From Perognathus longimembris pacificus (taxonomy: Eukaryota; Chordata; Mammalia; Rodentia; Heteromyidae), in the NCBI RefSeq assembly GCF_023159225.1, contig NC_063181.1, forward strand, positions 12,731,606-12,795,605: a DNA stretch of 64,000 bases, written 5' to 3'. The position numbers and the translations under genes were made by a program. This document shows positions 30,269-43,626 of this stretch, in pieces. Under the pieces are notes generated by a model, which worked only from the letters and a program-made list of their open reading frames with translations, made no database searches and was not told the DNA's origin. Position 1 is the first letter of the stretch; every line of letters starts with the position of its first letter.

Positions 30269-33200
30269 AACATCCCAGAGTGTCTGAAGTACAAGAGATT
30301 AATAAGTATTTGTTGATTCTATCAGACAATGTAACTGACAAATACTATTACATAATCTTAATAGGACATTATTTAGCTATTTCACATTGGTTAAATATGT
30401 TTCTCTCATTTAGAAAAATAGAGATACTGGGGACACTAAAGCATTGGAGTCATTAAATGAAATATTAACAAAAATGGCATTTGAGTTTAAACATGCCTTG
30501 TATCAGATTGTGATTACTAAGCATTTGACTTTTTACTGTCATCTTGTAGAAATAACTATCATGATTCATTTAAGGGACTGATTGCCTTTGACAGATTCAT
30601 TCAAATTTATCAAAGTGGGAAGATCCAGAAATATTATGCATAATTTATATTTATAAGTATCAGATGAGTTGAAAATGTGTCTTATGACAAAAAGGCGTGA
30701 AGGATGACAAAAGAAACATAAAACAGAAATGCTGAAAGAAGTCAAAGGGATTTCTAGTCTAATTACCACGGGTCAGTTTTTAAATATGTTCTGAGATTAA
30801 ATAAAGGTTACTTTTCAGCTTCAACTCTGTATTAGAATTTATCTTTATCCAGAAGATAAATTTACTCCATAAAGTGGAGTAAAAAATGCAAAATAAGCCC
30901 TAAGGAAAATGATGACAGATTGACAGTAATGCAAAGAAACAGAAGCAGTCTCATTCTCAATTCTTAAAGAAAATGCCAAGTACCACATACAAAGTATAGT
31001 AAATATCAAATCAAATAAAGCATTATTGAGACTGAGAGAAACAATACCATCTCTGATTGCAGTGATTAGAAAAGTCATCAGTTTATTAACAAAAGAAGCA
31101 GGTCAAATGAACACATAGGTTTTTGATAATTAATAATGAGTTAAAATGAGATGCCATTTTTCCATTGGTTAAAATGTCAACTACTTTTAAAAAAAGAAGT
31201 GTTTATAAGAGCATAGATAGACAATGTCACTCATGGATGTGTTTGTAACACTTCAGAAGGAAAACTTGATATGAAAGGCTTAAAAAACCCTGGCTATTCT
31301 TTATGCTCATAATTTTACTTCTAAGAATTTCAGAACTAGCTGAAATGCAAGCACACATTTCTACCTGAGTTTGTTGTAGGGTTACACATAGTAGCAAGAT
31401 GTTTAAAATCTCCTTCTTAAGGTGAAGGCCTATCTAGCTTATAGTAAATAAGTATGCTAGAAGTACTTTTAGTCATTGAAAATGTAGATGGTTGACACAT
31501 CTGTATTGCCCTTTATGTACATTTCCTGAAGATGCTACTCTAAAATACTTTTTCCCAATATGAGAGGGCTTAGAAAAAAATAGTGGGACTGGAAACTAAC
31601 GCTGAGATGATTAAAAAACAAAACAAAACAAAAACTCCCTGAAGTTTGAACTAACTGCTCCTACCAGAATGAAGGGTTGTTACAGGAACAGGAAGCAGAA
31701 TTTACCTTGCCTCTCTCTCCTATCCCGCCTGCCATAGGTTGAACTTAGAAGGAAGCTGGCTGACAAATAAATGAAGGATTTGAGGATGACCTTTGAGATC
31801 CTCAACTTCCTGAGGCAAAGTGAGTTCTAGACAACTCCTGCCTCTGAAGGTGGGTAGAGCTTGTGAAAACCATGGGATATCTTCTTCCCTGATGAGGCTG
31901 GAATAATCCGTCCTGTGATTACAGCACCACTGTACAAGACTTTAATCCTAGCTTACTGGAGAGGGACTAGAACTCTGGGATACATTCCATGACTGGCCGG
32001 TTAGAAAGCAAGGATCTATGTTGTGAACTACCCAAGGGATCATATCACAACTAGGTGTTGAGAGTGGTCCCTGGCCCGCAGCTAGCAAGAAAGAAGGGAT
32101 GGAAAGTGCTAACACCATATCCTGCTATAGCTGCCCATGAGAATTAGAGGACAGCTCTGAACTCTCAAAGAGAGAACCACAGTGCTGCCAGCACCAAGAC
32201 AGCAGCATCAGGAGCTCCTGAGCAGAGGCCGCACCTAAGTTCTCATCAGACCCCTGAGCCATGGGCAGTGTGAGCCCACCATTGACTGAGGTTGTATACC
32301 ACAGACCTTGGGTATACACAGGGTTAGAAAAAATGAATATGGACAACATGGGGGCTGAAAGTTCATAGTTAACCATCAGTACCCCGATTCAATACGTAAT
32401 CCTAGAACTCAGAAGAAACAGTTGCTATCTCAGATGACAATCCAAACACAGCTGCACAAGGGAGTGTGGCCAGAGGCTGCATAAGTCATTTGCACAATCC
32501 AGTGGAGTCCAAATGGGGGCCATGGGTGCCAAAGAGAAGAGATGGAAGTGGAACTCTGATGAGTAGACCAATAGAATTGTGGACAAGTAGACACAGAAGA
32601 AGGGGACCTGGCTAGAAATGTGGGGGCCCTGGGGGATGAACTTCTTTGGGGGCAGAACCCTAGTGTGTCGTTGTTGCTTCTGGGTTTTCTGAGTTGAAAA
32701 ATGCCTTGAGGCTGTTAGTGAATTGGAGGCTCCATTGAAGAATTTCATCTAGCAACAAAAATTGCATATAAATCATTGCCCATAAACAATGTCCACATTA
32801 TACCAACCTCATTGCCCAGTTTACCAGATGTTTATGAGTTAATCTGTACTAATCGATGAGGAGGAAGAGCAAATAGCAGAAGGCTTGATTTAGACCATGA
32901 TGTTGACTGACACCGGGGATGTAAAAGAAGGAATGAGAGAGATCTGGGCAGGTTGAATTTCAGACCCAAATACCGCTCTTAGTGTTGTTACCAGGCTGAT
33001 AGGAAGACCCAGAGAAAGACAATCAGAGAGGCCTGGCCGAGTAGAAATGGTTCACATCTCACGCTCTCGGTGCTCAGTCATGGCTTGGTTGCAGTCTGGG
33101 GAAAACCATGACCTCATGGAGACATTCTAGCAGATTGGAGGGTGGGGCGCTTGGGAGCTGCTTGCCAAAGTGACTCCCTGTAGCAGGGTTCTCTTGAGAT

Positions 33201-34004
33201 GAAAGCAGAGGAACTCAATAACTAACGGATACCATTTGTATGTTTCTGAAAGTAACTCAACACTATTTCCTAATAGGAGAGTAAAATCTTTGGGCAAACC
33301 AGTTCCTAGTAGAACCAATAATGAGACAAAAGATCACACAGAAAAGAAACCAAGCACTAACTTTGGCGAGTGGCGTTTTCTAGAAAGAATGGCATGGTGG
33401 GCTCCGTATTTCAGTGAGGGGTAATGAGAGGGTGAGTCCTAACACCTCTGATAAACTGGAATAAAAATAAGAGCCAGGAGCGAAGTCTATTTTTAGTTAG
33501 ATCAAATAAATAGCACTGCTTTTGATATTGCTCACATCTCCAACACACCAAAGCAGAAAATCCTGCTGATACAGTGAGTTTCATCACCAGGCCAAACGCA
33601 GCTGCCCTGCAGTCATTGTTTGTGATCCTTTCTGACCTTCAACACAGAAAAGAAACAGACAATAAGGTTCTGAGACTGAGTCCAGAAGAGAAGGAACAAA
33701 TGATTGGTAATAGTTGTGGTTTCGAGTAAGACACTGTAAATCTTTGGAAATGAAGATAATGACCATCTGTTCAGTTTTAGCTTTATCATAAAAGTGGTTT
33801 CCGTGAACTCTTTGCCTATGCAGAGTCACTGAAAATATCTTTCCTTTCTGATTCAGTCAAATAGACCGTGCTCCTTAGTTGACTTCAGTTTCATTTGTTT
33901 ATTCCACAGGCTACTTTAGTTTGAGTGTGTGCTGGCACGCACATGGGTGTAATTGTAGATACAGCCTGCTAAATTAATTGCAAGCGTGTTATAAGCTTTC
34001 TGTA
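30269..34004. other. 3.7 kb repeat-poor unique stretch
   Basis: The longest stretch here without a recognised SINE or LINE. The first 1.3 kb is AT-rich. At 31.6-33.5 kb the composition becomes more GC-rich, with minus-strand frames of 83 and 107 codons (32125-32376, 32425-32748) that show no family motif. A very degraded B1-like arm may lie near 33.0-33.1 kb. Confidence 0.4.
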
Positions 34005-34257
34005 TTTTTTTTTTTTTTTTTTTTTTTTTTGCTGGCTCTGAGGCTTGAACTCAGGGCCTGGGTGCTGTCCCTCCTCGTGCTGGACTAGTACTCTACCACT
34101 TGAGTCACAGTGCCACTTTTGGCCACCTTTTCTGTGTAGTTTATTGGAGATAAGAGTCTTGTGGACTTTCTTGCTCAGGCTGGCTTTGAACTGTAATCCT
34201 TAGATCTCAGCCTTGTGAGTGGCGAGGATTATGGGCATGAGCCTCCAGTGCAGGCTT
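34005..34257 (-). repeat. B1-dID-like dimeric SINE with long poly-T
   Basis: A T run of 26 precedes 'tgaggcttgaactcagggcc', 'ctaccacttgagtcacagtg', 'ttggagataagagtcttgtg' and 'ctggctttgaactgtaatcc'. Confidence 0.92.
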
Positions 34258-34807
34258 AATAGTTTAGTTCTTGAAGAACATAGTTAAAATATGAGTACAT
34301 CTTTCTGGTAGTGCTTTTGGAAGGATTTCTTGCACATATCAAGAAAGTAAACACTAATTTCTCTTGTATTTTTTTGCTCTTGGGAAATATTTCTTGAATG
34401 GGTATGTGATCATTTTTTAATGGTTCCAAAAAGTTGGCTGCATATATTCTAAGGGTAACAAGTGGCCAGGTAGCATTGTAAATTAGCTACGTGAGAGTTT
34501 GGTGTTTTTCTGCTTTCTAGGACTCCATTGTTATTCAGATTCATGGAGATCATAGTTAGGAAATGTCCTCAGAAGGTTTTATCATTTTGACAATTCTAGT
34601 ACTCATGCAAAAAAAGATATCTTCATATTTTTACCTCAATAGAAATTTGTGTTTTTGGCTGCCCAGCATCCCGCTTCCTATAATATTTGGAGTTTCTGTT
34701 GAGAAAACCTCCTTCCTCAGACATAGCCAGTGGTTTGAGTGACAACCCATTTCCAGCTCAAAAGGGTTCTTACCAGCTTTAGACACTTAGCCTTTCCCAT
34801 AGGTCTT

Positions 34808-35022
34808 TTTTGTTTTGTTTTGTTTTTGTTGCCAGTCCTGGGCCTTGGACTCAGGGCCTGAGCACTGTCCCTGGCTTCTTTTTGCTCAAGGCTAGCACTC
34901 TACCTCTTGAGTCACAGCGCCACTTCCCGCTTTTTTCTATATATGTGGTGCTGAGGAATCGAATCCAGGGCTTCATGTATACAAGGCGAGCACTTTTACC
35001 ACTAGGCCATATTCCCAGCCCC
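34808..35022 (-). repeat. IDL-Geo SINE, 14 bp TSD
   Basis: A (TTTTG)n tail, then standard arms with moderate divergence. Exact TSD TTCCCATAGGTCTT at 34794-34807 and 35023-35036. Confidence 0.97.
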
Positions 35023-35049
35023 TTCCCATAGGTCTTAATCACAGTACTT

Positions 35050-35947
35050 AATTTTATTTTCATTGTAAAGGTGATGCATGGAGGGGTTACAGTTATCTAA
35101 GTCAGGTAATAAGTACATTTCTTTTTGAACAGTGTCATCTCTTCTTTTATTTTCCCCCAGTTATTTTTCCCTCCTAACCTCCCTTCCCCACAAGTTGTGT
35201 ATCACTGCTTCATTTGTTCCCATTTGTCCCATCATTTCTGTGCTCCCCTTCACCTTGCCTTCCCCTCAACAGATAAACTTACATACAAGAGAAAAGGTAC
35301 AGAAATAAAAAAGATAGCAACAAAAGAGAAATAAAAAACAAAAAATCCCCCACCCCAAATAAAAAACAAAAAGCAAAATAAACAACAGACCTCATTTCCA
35401 TTTCTTGGAGTTCATTTAGACAAACATCATTTTTATGATCATATGAACATAGCTATTGAGCCCTTATGATCCTTCTTTGGTCTCACTGTGTGAATGTTTA
35501 GAGTCCTGTTTACTTTATCATGCCCAAGTGTAACCTTTCATGTTTACTTGTAGATTTATAAGCACATTCTAATTCGTACAAATGATGGAAACCATGCATC
35601 CTATGTTTCTTTGGATCTGGCTTATATCACTTAATATAATTTTTTCCAAGTGTTTTCATTTTCTTACAAATGGTACAGTATCATACTTTTTGGATGAAGA
35701 ATAGAATTCCATTGTGTATATATACCACATTCTCTTGATCCATTTGTCCACTGATGGGCGACAGGTTTGATTCCATATCTTGGCTATGGTAAACAATGCA
35801 GCAATGAACATGGTTGTGCTGGTAGCTTCAGTGTGGCCTTGTTTGTGGTCTACTTGATAAATGCCCAGGAGTGGAATTTCTGGGTCATAGGGAAGCTCTA
35901 TGCTTAGTCTTTTGAGGAACCTCCATATTGTTTTTCTGAGTGTCAAC
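35050..35947 (-). pseudogene. 5'-truncated L1, ORF2 C-terminal remnant
   Basis: On the minus strand a 96-residue frame (35946-35656) contains IELPYDPEIPLLGIY, MFIAALFTIAKIWNQ and [12 protein letters not shown], the conserved C-terminal region of L1 ORF2. The 3' UTR continues to about 35050. TSD CACAGTACTT (35040-35049) versus CACAGTATTT (35948-35957). The copy lacks the endonuclease and RT domains, so it cannot be autonomous. Confidence 0.9.
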
Positions 35948-35957
35948 CACAGTATTT

Positions 35958-36545
35958 CAGTGGTTCAGAGATTTGCCTATAACTCATTCAGAGCTAGAGA
36001 GGCAGTAAGACTTTGCTGAAACACCAATATTCTTTGGGATAGTCTAATCATAGGGTGTGAGTTCAGGATTTAGAAGCCATTATGCTTTCCAAATTAATTC
36101 TTTTTAAAAATGCTTTACCAAATTCAAACTTAAATTTTAACTTCAAATATTTTAAAATTAAATTAAGGGACACCTTTAGTAAAATATTTTATTCCATATC
36201 TCTCTTTGTCAAACTTTGCAGCATCTGAATCTCCATCTCTTAGAGTAAAATATTTCAGATGAAGACGTTAATTCTTCTGAAAATCATCGCTTTCTCTTGC
36301 AGTGACCAAATTATGAAATCTTCTGTGCTTTTATTTCTTCATAAATATTTGCATCTGGAATAAATATGCACACACACACACATACACACTCACACATATA
36401 TAGTATTGAATTGTTCTCTTGTCATTATTCCTTAAATAACACAGTAGAACAATCACTCACAGATCATTCACAATGTATTGGTATAGAATTAATTGAGAGG
36501 TGATTTAACATATACAGGAGCCTGGGTAAAAGTATCTGCTAGGAT
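35958..36545. other. AT-rich unique stretch
   Basis: Holds a short CA/TA repeat at 36369-36400. Nothing else recognised. Confidence 0.4.
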
Positions 36546-36766
36546 ATGCTGGGTGCTGGTGGCTCATGCCTGTATCCCTAACTACTCAGAGGGTGGAGAT
36601 CTGAGGATTGGGATTCAAAGCCAGCCCAGGCAGACTCTTATCTCCAATGAGCTACCAAGAAGCCAGAAATGGAGCTGTGGTTCAAGCGGTAGAACATTAG
36701 CCTTGAGTAAAAAAGCTCAGAGACAGCGCCCAGGCCCTGAGTTGAAGCTCAAGGAATGGCACATGA
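36546..36766 (+). repeat. B1-dID-like dimeric SINE (sense)
   Basis: The B1-like left arm ('gctggtggctcatgcctgta', 'tcaaagccagcccaggcag') is followed by the tRNA-like right arm ('gagctgtggttcaagcggta', 'gcccaggccctgagttgaag'). Confidence 0.93.
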
Positions 36767-37697
36767 ACACATCTAATATATTTTTGCTTTTAGAACATTT
36801 TTTTTCTTGCTAAGATACAAAGGGAGAGTGTAAAGGAGTCTGCTATTTTCAAAGTATTTCTGTTCTTTCTGTCTGGGAAGTTATTTCCAACTTTGAGCTC
36901 CAAATAAAACCTATTACTGTCATCTCATATGGTTTTTCCATCAACAATAATCATTTAACACCTGCTGCTTTAAAATAATTTTATTATTCCCACAAGAAAT
37001 ACAAAGAAGTTTAAGTTTTTAGCCCCCATGGAGCTGAGGATATAGAGAAAGGAGACAAATATGTCTAACTATAAGTAATTGTAGATCTGCCACAGAAGCT
37101 ATAGTTGACTTCTCAGTGGAGAATTTAAACGGTTGTGAGACAGATGTTTCATTTTGTAATGCCAATTTATGATTACAGAGGAAATAACGGTCAAGGTTAT
37201 ATCCTGAGATGGAGGATGAAAGCAAGTGGTGTTATTTGCTTAACTTTAGAATTTCTGGTATCACACTTTTCTCACTGTGTGGAAGTCTTGTGTGTTGGCT
37301 GGGGGATGGACAGAGGAAGGCGATAATCCCCAGAAGATGGCAGAGAACATAATGCTTTAGGAAGTGAGTGTCAACTTAACCCAAGTCATCTTCACTGTGC
37401 AATGGGATGTAACACAGTGAAATGTTAGAGACACGTGTCCCCATCAAAACCCCAGTGGAAGGTCATCAGGACAATGCCAGAACCAAGGTGTGCATGGGAC
37501 AATCAGTTTTAGTCATAGCATACTGACTACATCCAAATTGTGGCAATCATACACGCTCCACATATATTTGGTATGATAATTAGTGAACTTGTTTTCTTTT
37601 GGCTCTATTTGAGAAACTTGAGAGTGAACTAGGCTCAAAAATACACACTTTCAGTCTTCTCATTTTTTTTTTGTATTTTCTGAAATGTTCACTTTTT
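36767..37697. other. Unique stretch
   Basis: A near match to a CTCF core (one mismatch) lies at 37330-37343. No repeat or gene recognised. Confidence 0.4.
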
Positions 37698-37938
37698 TTG
37701 GTGTGTGTTGGTATTGGGGCTTGAATTTAGGACACAGCTACTAACTCTTAGGCTTTTTTGCTCAAGACTGGTGCCCAACTACTTGAGCCACAGCTTCCCT
37801 TCCAGACCTTTTTATTGGCTAACTGAAGATAAAGGTCTTACAGACTTTCTTGCCCAGGCTGGCTTTGAAACAAGATCCCTCAATCTCAGTCTTCTGAGTA
37901 GCTAGGTTATAAAAATGAGGCCCTAATGTCTGTCTTCA
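37698..37938 (-). repeat. B1-dID-like dimeric SINE, diverged
   Basis: Contains 'ttggggcttgaatttaggac', 'actacttgagccacagcttc', 'ctggctttgaaacaagatcc' and 'gagtagctaggttataaaaa'. Confidence 0.88.
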
Positions 37939-38420
37939 AGTCCTGAGTTAGACATTATTTCTTCTCCAAAGCCCTTACTAACTTTTCCATATTGACTGAG
38001 GCTCCCATCGTAACCTCTACTCGACTCTCTATTAACACTTTACTTTCATTTAATTGTTCTTACCTTGCATATGTATTCTCACCAGATCATTTTTTCAGGA
38101 ACCATTTAAGAGAGATGTAAAAAATTAAAAAAAATTCTAAATAGCAAAGGACTTATTTTCATCTAACATATAGTTCTCCTATTAGGATTTATGATAATGT
38201 TGTTGAAGGGAACCATCACCATAAGCTTCACCTTTGCATTTCCAACTTCTAGATTGTATCAGTCTGATCAATATGAAGCATGCTCCCATATCCTCAGCTC
38301 TTTCTTCTCTCATCTCAGGTGGCATAATGGAGGCTTTTGACATATCAGTTTTGTCTTTGTAGACAATATAATCTTAAAAAAAAACCTAGCCAGGTAGGCT
38401 GAACATGTAGAATAAAGTTT
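37939..38420. other. AT-rich unique stretch
   Basis: Nothing recognisable. Confidence 0.4.
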
Positions 38421-38530
38421 TTCTGGTTTTTTTTTGTTGTTTGTTTGTTTTCATGGTGCTATGGATCAGACGCAAAGCCTCATGCATGGTAAGCAAGTTC
38501 TCCACCTCTTGAGTTACAGACCTGGGCCAA
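38421..38530 (-). repeat. ID-like tRNA-derived SINE monomer
   Basis: A (TTTG)n tail, 'catggtgctatggatcagac', 'aagttctccacctcttgagt' and 'tacagacctgggcca' form an antisense ID-like monomer. Confidence 0.65.
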
Positions 38531-40324
38531 TGTTAAGTCAACTTAATAGATTGATGGAAGTCAGGCATACACTTACAGGGGCCATTTAGCTGGTGGCAGA
38601 CTTCTTTCCTTGGCACTTGGGAAAATGGCCTGTCATAGATTTCCCCCAAGTCTATAGCTTGTTTAAAGCCCACAAATTAACAAAAAAGGAGAGAAGAATT
38701 TTGCTCTGGCCCCTGGTGAGCTATCTATGAATGTGCCTGGACATTTTCAGCCTCTGAGTCATGTCTAAGGATCCAGAAATGTCTGCCTGTCGTGTCCATA
38801 CAGCAAGCAGTAAACACAGCAATTTACCAATTGAGTTTTATTAGCCAGCTGACTAACCTACTGTTTTTCCCTTGAACAGTCTGCCATGCATGTGTTAACA
38901 AGGCAGTGATTAAAAAATATGATTAATTAAGTTTTGGTGGAAAGTGCTCATGATGTTCTGTTCAAAAAATGAAAATGACTCAACCCTGACTTTTGGCATT
39001 GATAAAATTAGCATGACATTGCCCTAGTAATGTACTAAGCGGGTGGTAGGTGCACAGCCATGGCCTTATCAAGCTGTTAAGAATGGAAGCCTGGAATCGG
39101 GGACAGCAATATGGACTATGACCAGCTTGCAAATGACGTATTCCATAAATTCAAGTTCCAAGACAAGGTGACATGATGGATGGGTATTTGTGAGAATGAA
39201 AATTTAAGAGCACAGGAAAAAAAATCAACAGCTATGGTCCGCATTAATTAAATACAATCCCCTCACACATAAAACTAGCTATCACAGGCTGTGCTGCCTA
39301 CATGGTTGGACAAATTGAGAGTTCGCTATGACTGCTGCAAGGAGAGAATGTTTTGCTTGCTGAAGAAGCCAGAAGACAAGAAAGTCTTAAGCTGTGAGAA
39401 TGCCATCATTGACTTTCCTTTGGGTATCTTGTTCTCAATAAAAAAAATTCAGTCTTTTTTTCTGTATAAAATATAGGTTGAGAAAAGGATTGTTGATAGA
39501 CAATATAACTAGTCTTTCTCACTTCATTTTGCTCCCCCCATATAAATGGTAAGCTTGTAGAAAACCTTTGTCTCTATGCTTGGCAATTTTGCAAGTTAAT
39601 CTGGGGTTGCTAGGCCATGTGAAGCTATGTCAGGTGAGGGTTCAAGCTGAAATTAGCCAGCTCAGAAGGTACCAGAATACTCAGAATGAATACTCCAGGA
39701 CTATTGTTTTGAGTCTGTTGTTCCCACCTTCTCCATGTCGATGTGGGTAGGATTACTTCTTTCTCCCTTCCTATTTCTCTTGGGTTTGTCTTGCTTCACT
39801 AAATACATCCTTGCTAAGTTTCCAAAAGGAATAAATTAATGCAAGATAGCACATTTTACATTGTGTCCCTCTATCCTATCTCCTTCTCCTATCTTTGGTA
39901 TTTATCATGTCTAGTCAAATGTGAGCACTTATCTATTGTTTAATACTAAGCAGTTATTAAAGACAGGATAGCACAATGAGAAGGGGTTGAGGTTTATTGG
40001 TCAACCAAACCTGATTGAGCTTGGCCTGAGCTCACAGATAAGGCAAAAAGGCAATTAGAAGAAAGTGTATGAAGGGTCCTGGCTGTGCTTTGGGAATTAG
40101 GTTATGGGAGGAGAGAGGCTCTTTTGAAGGATGAGGTGTATACCTGGAGATAGGGATAATGAGTGGGAAGGAAGTTTCGTACAAAGGGGTCAGACAATGT
40201 CGGAAGTTTGGCCCAAGACTCTGTGAACTCTCTATGAAGGATATGTACCATGAAATTTGAGAGCTAACCCGTTGTATAATTCACCAGTGATAGAGACATT
40301 CATGTTTATATGCTATGAGGAAAA
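38531..40324. other. Long unique stretch
   Basis: No repeat recognised. Small frames of 60-61 codons (39291-39476, 39568-39750) have no recognisable features. Confidence 0.4.
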
Positions 40325-40560
40325 TCAGCCGGCACTGGTGGCTCATGCCTGTAATCCTAGTGACTCACGAGGCTGAGATCTGAGAATCTTGGCTGAAACT
40401 AGTCCAGGCAGGAAAATCCAGGAGACTCTTGTCTCCAATTAATCTCAGAGAAAAAGCCAGAAGTGGAGCTGTGGCTCAAGTGGTAGAGCACTAACCTTAA
40501 GCACAGGGATGATGACCAGGCCCAGGATTCAAGCCTTAGGATGGGCAAAAAAAAGAAAAA
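40325..40560 (+). repeat. B1-dID-like dimeric SINE (sense)
   Basis: 'cactggtggctcatgcctgt', 'aatcctagtgactcacgagg', 'gagctgtggctcaagtggta' and an A-rich (AAAAG)n end. Confidence 0.93.
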
Positions 40561-40673
40561 GAAAGAAAAAAAATGAAAATCATTCTTTCACATGTCCATT
40601 TCCTTTGACAACAGTTACCTTTAAATTAGTCAAATAATTTAAATGTATATCAAAAATATTCAAAAGTTTCTTT

Positions 40674-40737
40674 AACCTTTAATTTGTATTCGCTAATAAC
40701 CTTTCATTTGTATTCAGAACCTTTAATTTGTATTTGT
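40674..40737. repeat. Three imperfect tandem copies of a 20-24 bp unit
   Basis: 'aacctttaatttgtatt' recurs with one change at 40674, 40698 and 40718. Confidence 0.85.
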
Positions 40738-41548
40738 GGGGCTTCCTGGTGATGATAAAATTCATTTTCTCTTGACCACATATATTATTTTTCTGCTTAT
40801 GGCTTTTACATAAGTCATATGCACAAATCATATTGCTCTTGAGCAAGTGTCGTATGACTGAGATGCGAGTGTGTCAGTGGAGATTGGCCAGAGTCAAGCA
40901 GGAGAGTCAAGCAGGGGCCATATAACAAGTTCAGATGTCAATCAGGAAGTGACTGATTGGTTGGATAATTTATTGTAGTTCTTATTATAGAAAAATTATC
41001 CTAGGAGAAATTAAATAGTGGGGTGAGGAAGGGAGATTGGCTGTGGAGTGACAGTATAGGAGATTGTGATGAATGAGAGACCAAGAGAGTCCAAAATAAG
41101 GACATAAAAAGGGAAATGGGGCTATGGGAAGAATGTAGAATATACGAGAGGCAGAGCTGAACATGGGGAGTTAGAAGAGCTGTGGCTTGGGAGACAAGGC
41201 GGATGGAAAAGTCATTAAGTCTCAGAGTCAAGAGGATCCTGGTCAGGATAAAGGTGTGAATTCAGTCGTAGACAGTGTTTCAAGTGCTAGAGTAGATCTG
41301 TCCCAGGTGTGGAAATGCAGGTGTGTCATTAGCTGAGAGATGAAATTTGAGGAGGTGGGCTGACGGCCTTCAGGAGACAGGGCCAAATGGGTGGGGGCTA
41401 ATGCTGGGACTGTGGAAAGCCCCCGTGATCTCCTGCAGAGTTGGAAACTAACTGCAGGGCGTCTGTTAGACACAGCAGTTCAGCTGGAATTGGAAAATGA
41501 TGGGAGAACACAGCTTTCTTTCTAATTCAATGATCTGGTTAAAAGTTA
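40738..41548. other. Unique stretch, purine-rich on plus strand
   Basis: Minus-strand frames of 76 codons (41001-41231, 41243-41473) are S/L/P-rich and not family-like. An old L2 origin is possible but I could not support it. Confidence 0.35.
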
Positions 41549-41785
41549 CCTGGACAGGTATTAGTGGCTCATGGATGTAATCCTAGCTACTCAGGAGGCT
41601 GAGATCTGAGGTTTGCAGTTCAAAGCCAGCCTGTTCAGAAAGTCTGTGAGACTCTTATCTCCAATGAACCACCAGAAAACCAGAAGTGCTGACATGACTC
41701 CACATGGTACAGTGCTAGCCTGGAGCAGAAAAGCTCAAAGACAGCATCCAGGCCCTGAGTTCAAGCCTATGTTCAACAAAAACAA
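41549..41785 (+). repeat. B1-dID-like dimeric SINE (sense)
   Basis: 'attagtggctcatggatgta', 'aatcctagctactcaggagg', 'gactcttatctccaatgaac' and 'ccaggccctgagttcaagcc'. Confidence 0.93.
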
Positions 41786-43549
41786 GGAAGAAAAACCTTT
41801 ACCTGCTAACCAGACATGTTAACTTGCCCCGGCTTTAGGCAGGAGGGTGAGCCTAAGTACAAGCGATTCAGAACCTGATCTCTTGAGAAACCATATTCAG
41901 AGATGGAGGAGGAGAAGAATAACAAATAGAAGAGCAAGGTGGCCTGAGGCCAAGACAGGAAAGGTCACGTGGTCAGCACAATGTACAATGAAGGAACGAA
42001 CTACAGCTTGCCAACTGCATGCTGTGTCTTGTATATTGTTAACACCATGAGCTTCAAAGATTAAGAAAAAACAAACCTCAGTTGTTTATCTCAACAAGTA
42101 AAGAGGAAAAGTTAATGAGGACATTTGCATAAATACCTTAAGATGATATTGGATAAGGTGTTATTGGATTGGCTGTATTAATTTTATTATTAGTAAGAGT
42201 AAGACATAGACTTTAAGATTCAATTAATTTGACCTGGTGATGTTTAATAGACTGAATTAGTAAAACAAAAATCAATTTGATTGCTTACATAGATGAAGTT
42301 AATTATATAACTGACGTATCAACTGTGCCTTTCAGAATGAATACAAGTTAAGCCTTGGATGTCAAGAGATTGGAAACTGACTCTTGCTTTTGCATTAAAG
42401 ATTAAATTACCCACTGTTCCTCTAGTCCTCCCACTATAGGGCTGATGAGATATTCATTCTATATAGTGCCTTGGTAACATTTGGACACTACCATCAATCT
42501 TGAACCTTTAAGTTGGATTGGAGGCTCTCTGACTCTCATTTTTAGTCATTGTCAGAGGGGGGTGCCAGGAAAAATACCATCTCAGGAAATAGTTTTCTTC
42601 TTTCTGCTGAGAAAAATTGGGAAGTGGGTCAGATGCTCCTATTACTTTGTGAAATGTCTGCTTTGAAGAACCCTGGAAGCGTCAATGACAGGCTTTCTGT
42701 GCACAATTGAGACAACTCTACATGGCACTGTGTGCCAGGGCAAACATGCTTAAACCTTTGACTTGTTGAAAACAGAGCCCCAAATAGTACGCAGTGAGGT
42801 AATAGCTTCCTAAATTGCAGTGCAGCACGTACTACTCTTTAGGATGCCGCGCCTGGACCGCCTGTCTGCAGTTTCATCTGCTCTTCTCAGCTGGAAATTT
42901 CAAGATGGTATATATCTCCTTGTTTCTTGACAGACATGATAAGAATACACAGCAGGCCCTCGCCTCCCAGAATAAGCAAAAATGGTTTTGCAGGCATTTT
43001 TGTAATTTATAGCATCCTTTGTCTCTGAAGATTCCTGATATAAATATCTATGAAAAATTTGAAATTTCTATCATATTTTTTTTGTACTGGCTAGATTCAA
43101 ACTCGTAGACAAGTTGATGTTCCTGATTAAATAAGAAACTCACAACACAACCGCGGCTTTCAGAAATGTACTTGCAAATGTGCTGATGGCTGTGGCAATA
43201 AAATCAGAAGGAAGAGTTGCTTGCTCTTTTTATGTGGTCTCCATCACTTCTTGCTCTCAAACACACATGACAAAGTGCTCAGCATTTGTTAAATACCATC
43301 TGATTTGTCATGAAATACACAGTATCATTAAACATTTACTCATAGTCAGTCCAAATGCAATCGCTCTCATGAACATGTGCATAGGCAGGTTTAGAAACCC
43401 AAGCTGTCTCTGAATATGAAGACCCCTTCAGGGACAGCAATGTCAAGGCTTAAATGATCCAGTGTAAGCAAACTACAGTAGTTATCACCATGAAATGATG
43501 AGTTTGATTCTGGCTTTTAATCCCTAGGGAGAATATTCACATGCAAGTA

Positions 43550-43550
<1 letters not shown>
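41786..43550. other. Long AT-rich unique stretch
   Basis: No gene or repeat recognised. Confidence 0.4.

Positions 43551-43623
<73 letters not shown>
43551..43623. repeat. (CT)n microsatellite
   Basis: About 73 bp of CT repeats with one TTT interruption near 43591. Confidence 0.97.

Positions 43624-43626
<3 letters not shown>

Noticed and set aside
32990..33115. Degraded dimer SINE arm
   Set aside because: Only scattered resemblance ('ccatgacctcatggagac'). Not enough ordered words to call.
37330..37343. Second CTCF-like site
   Set aside because: One mismatch in the core (A at a pyrimidine position) and no other support.
43551..43623. CT-repeat as promoter GAGA element
   Set aside because: A plain microsatellite with no nearby gene or start signal.
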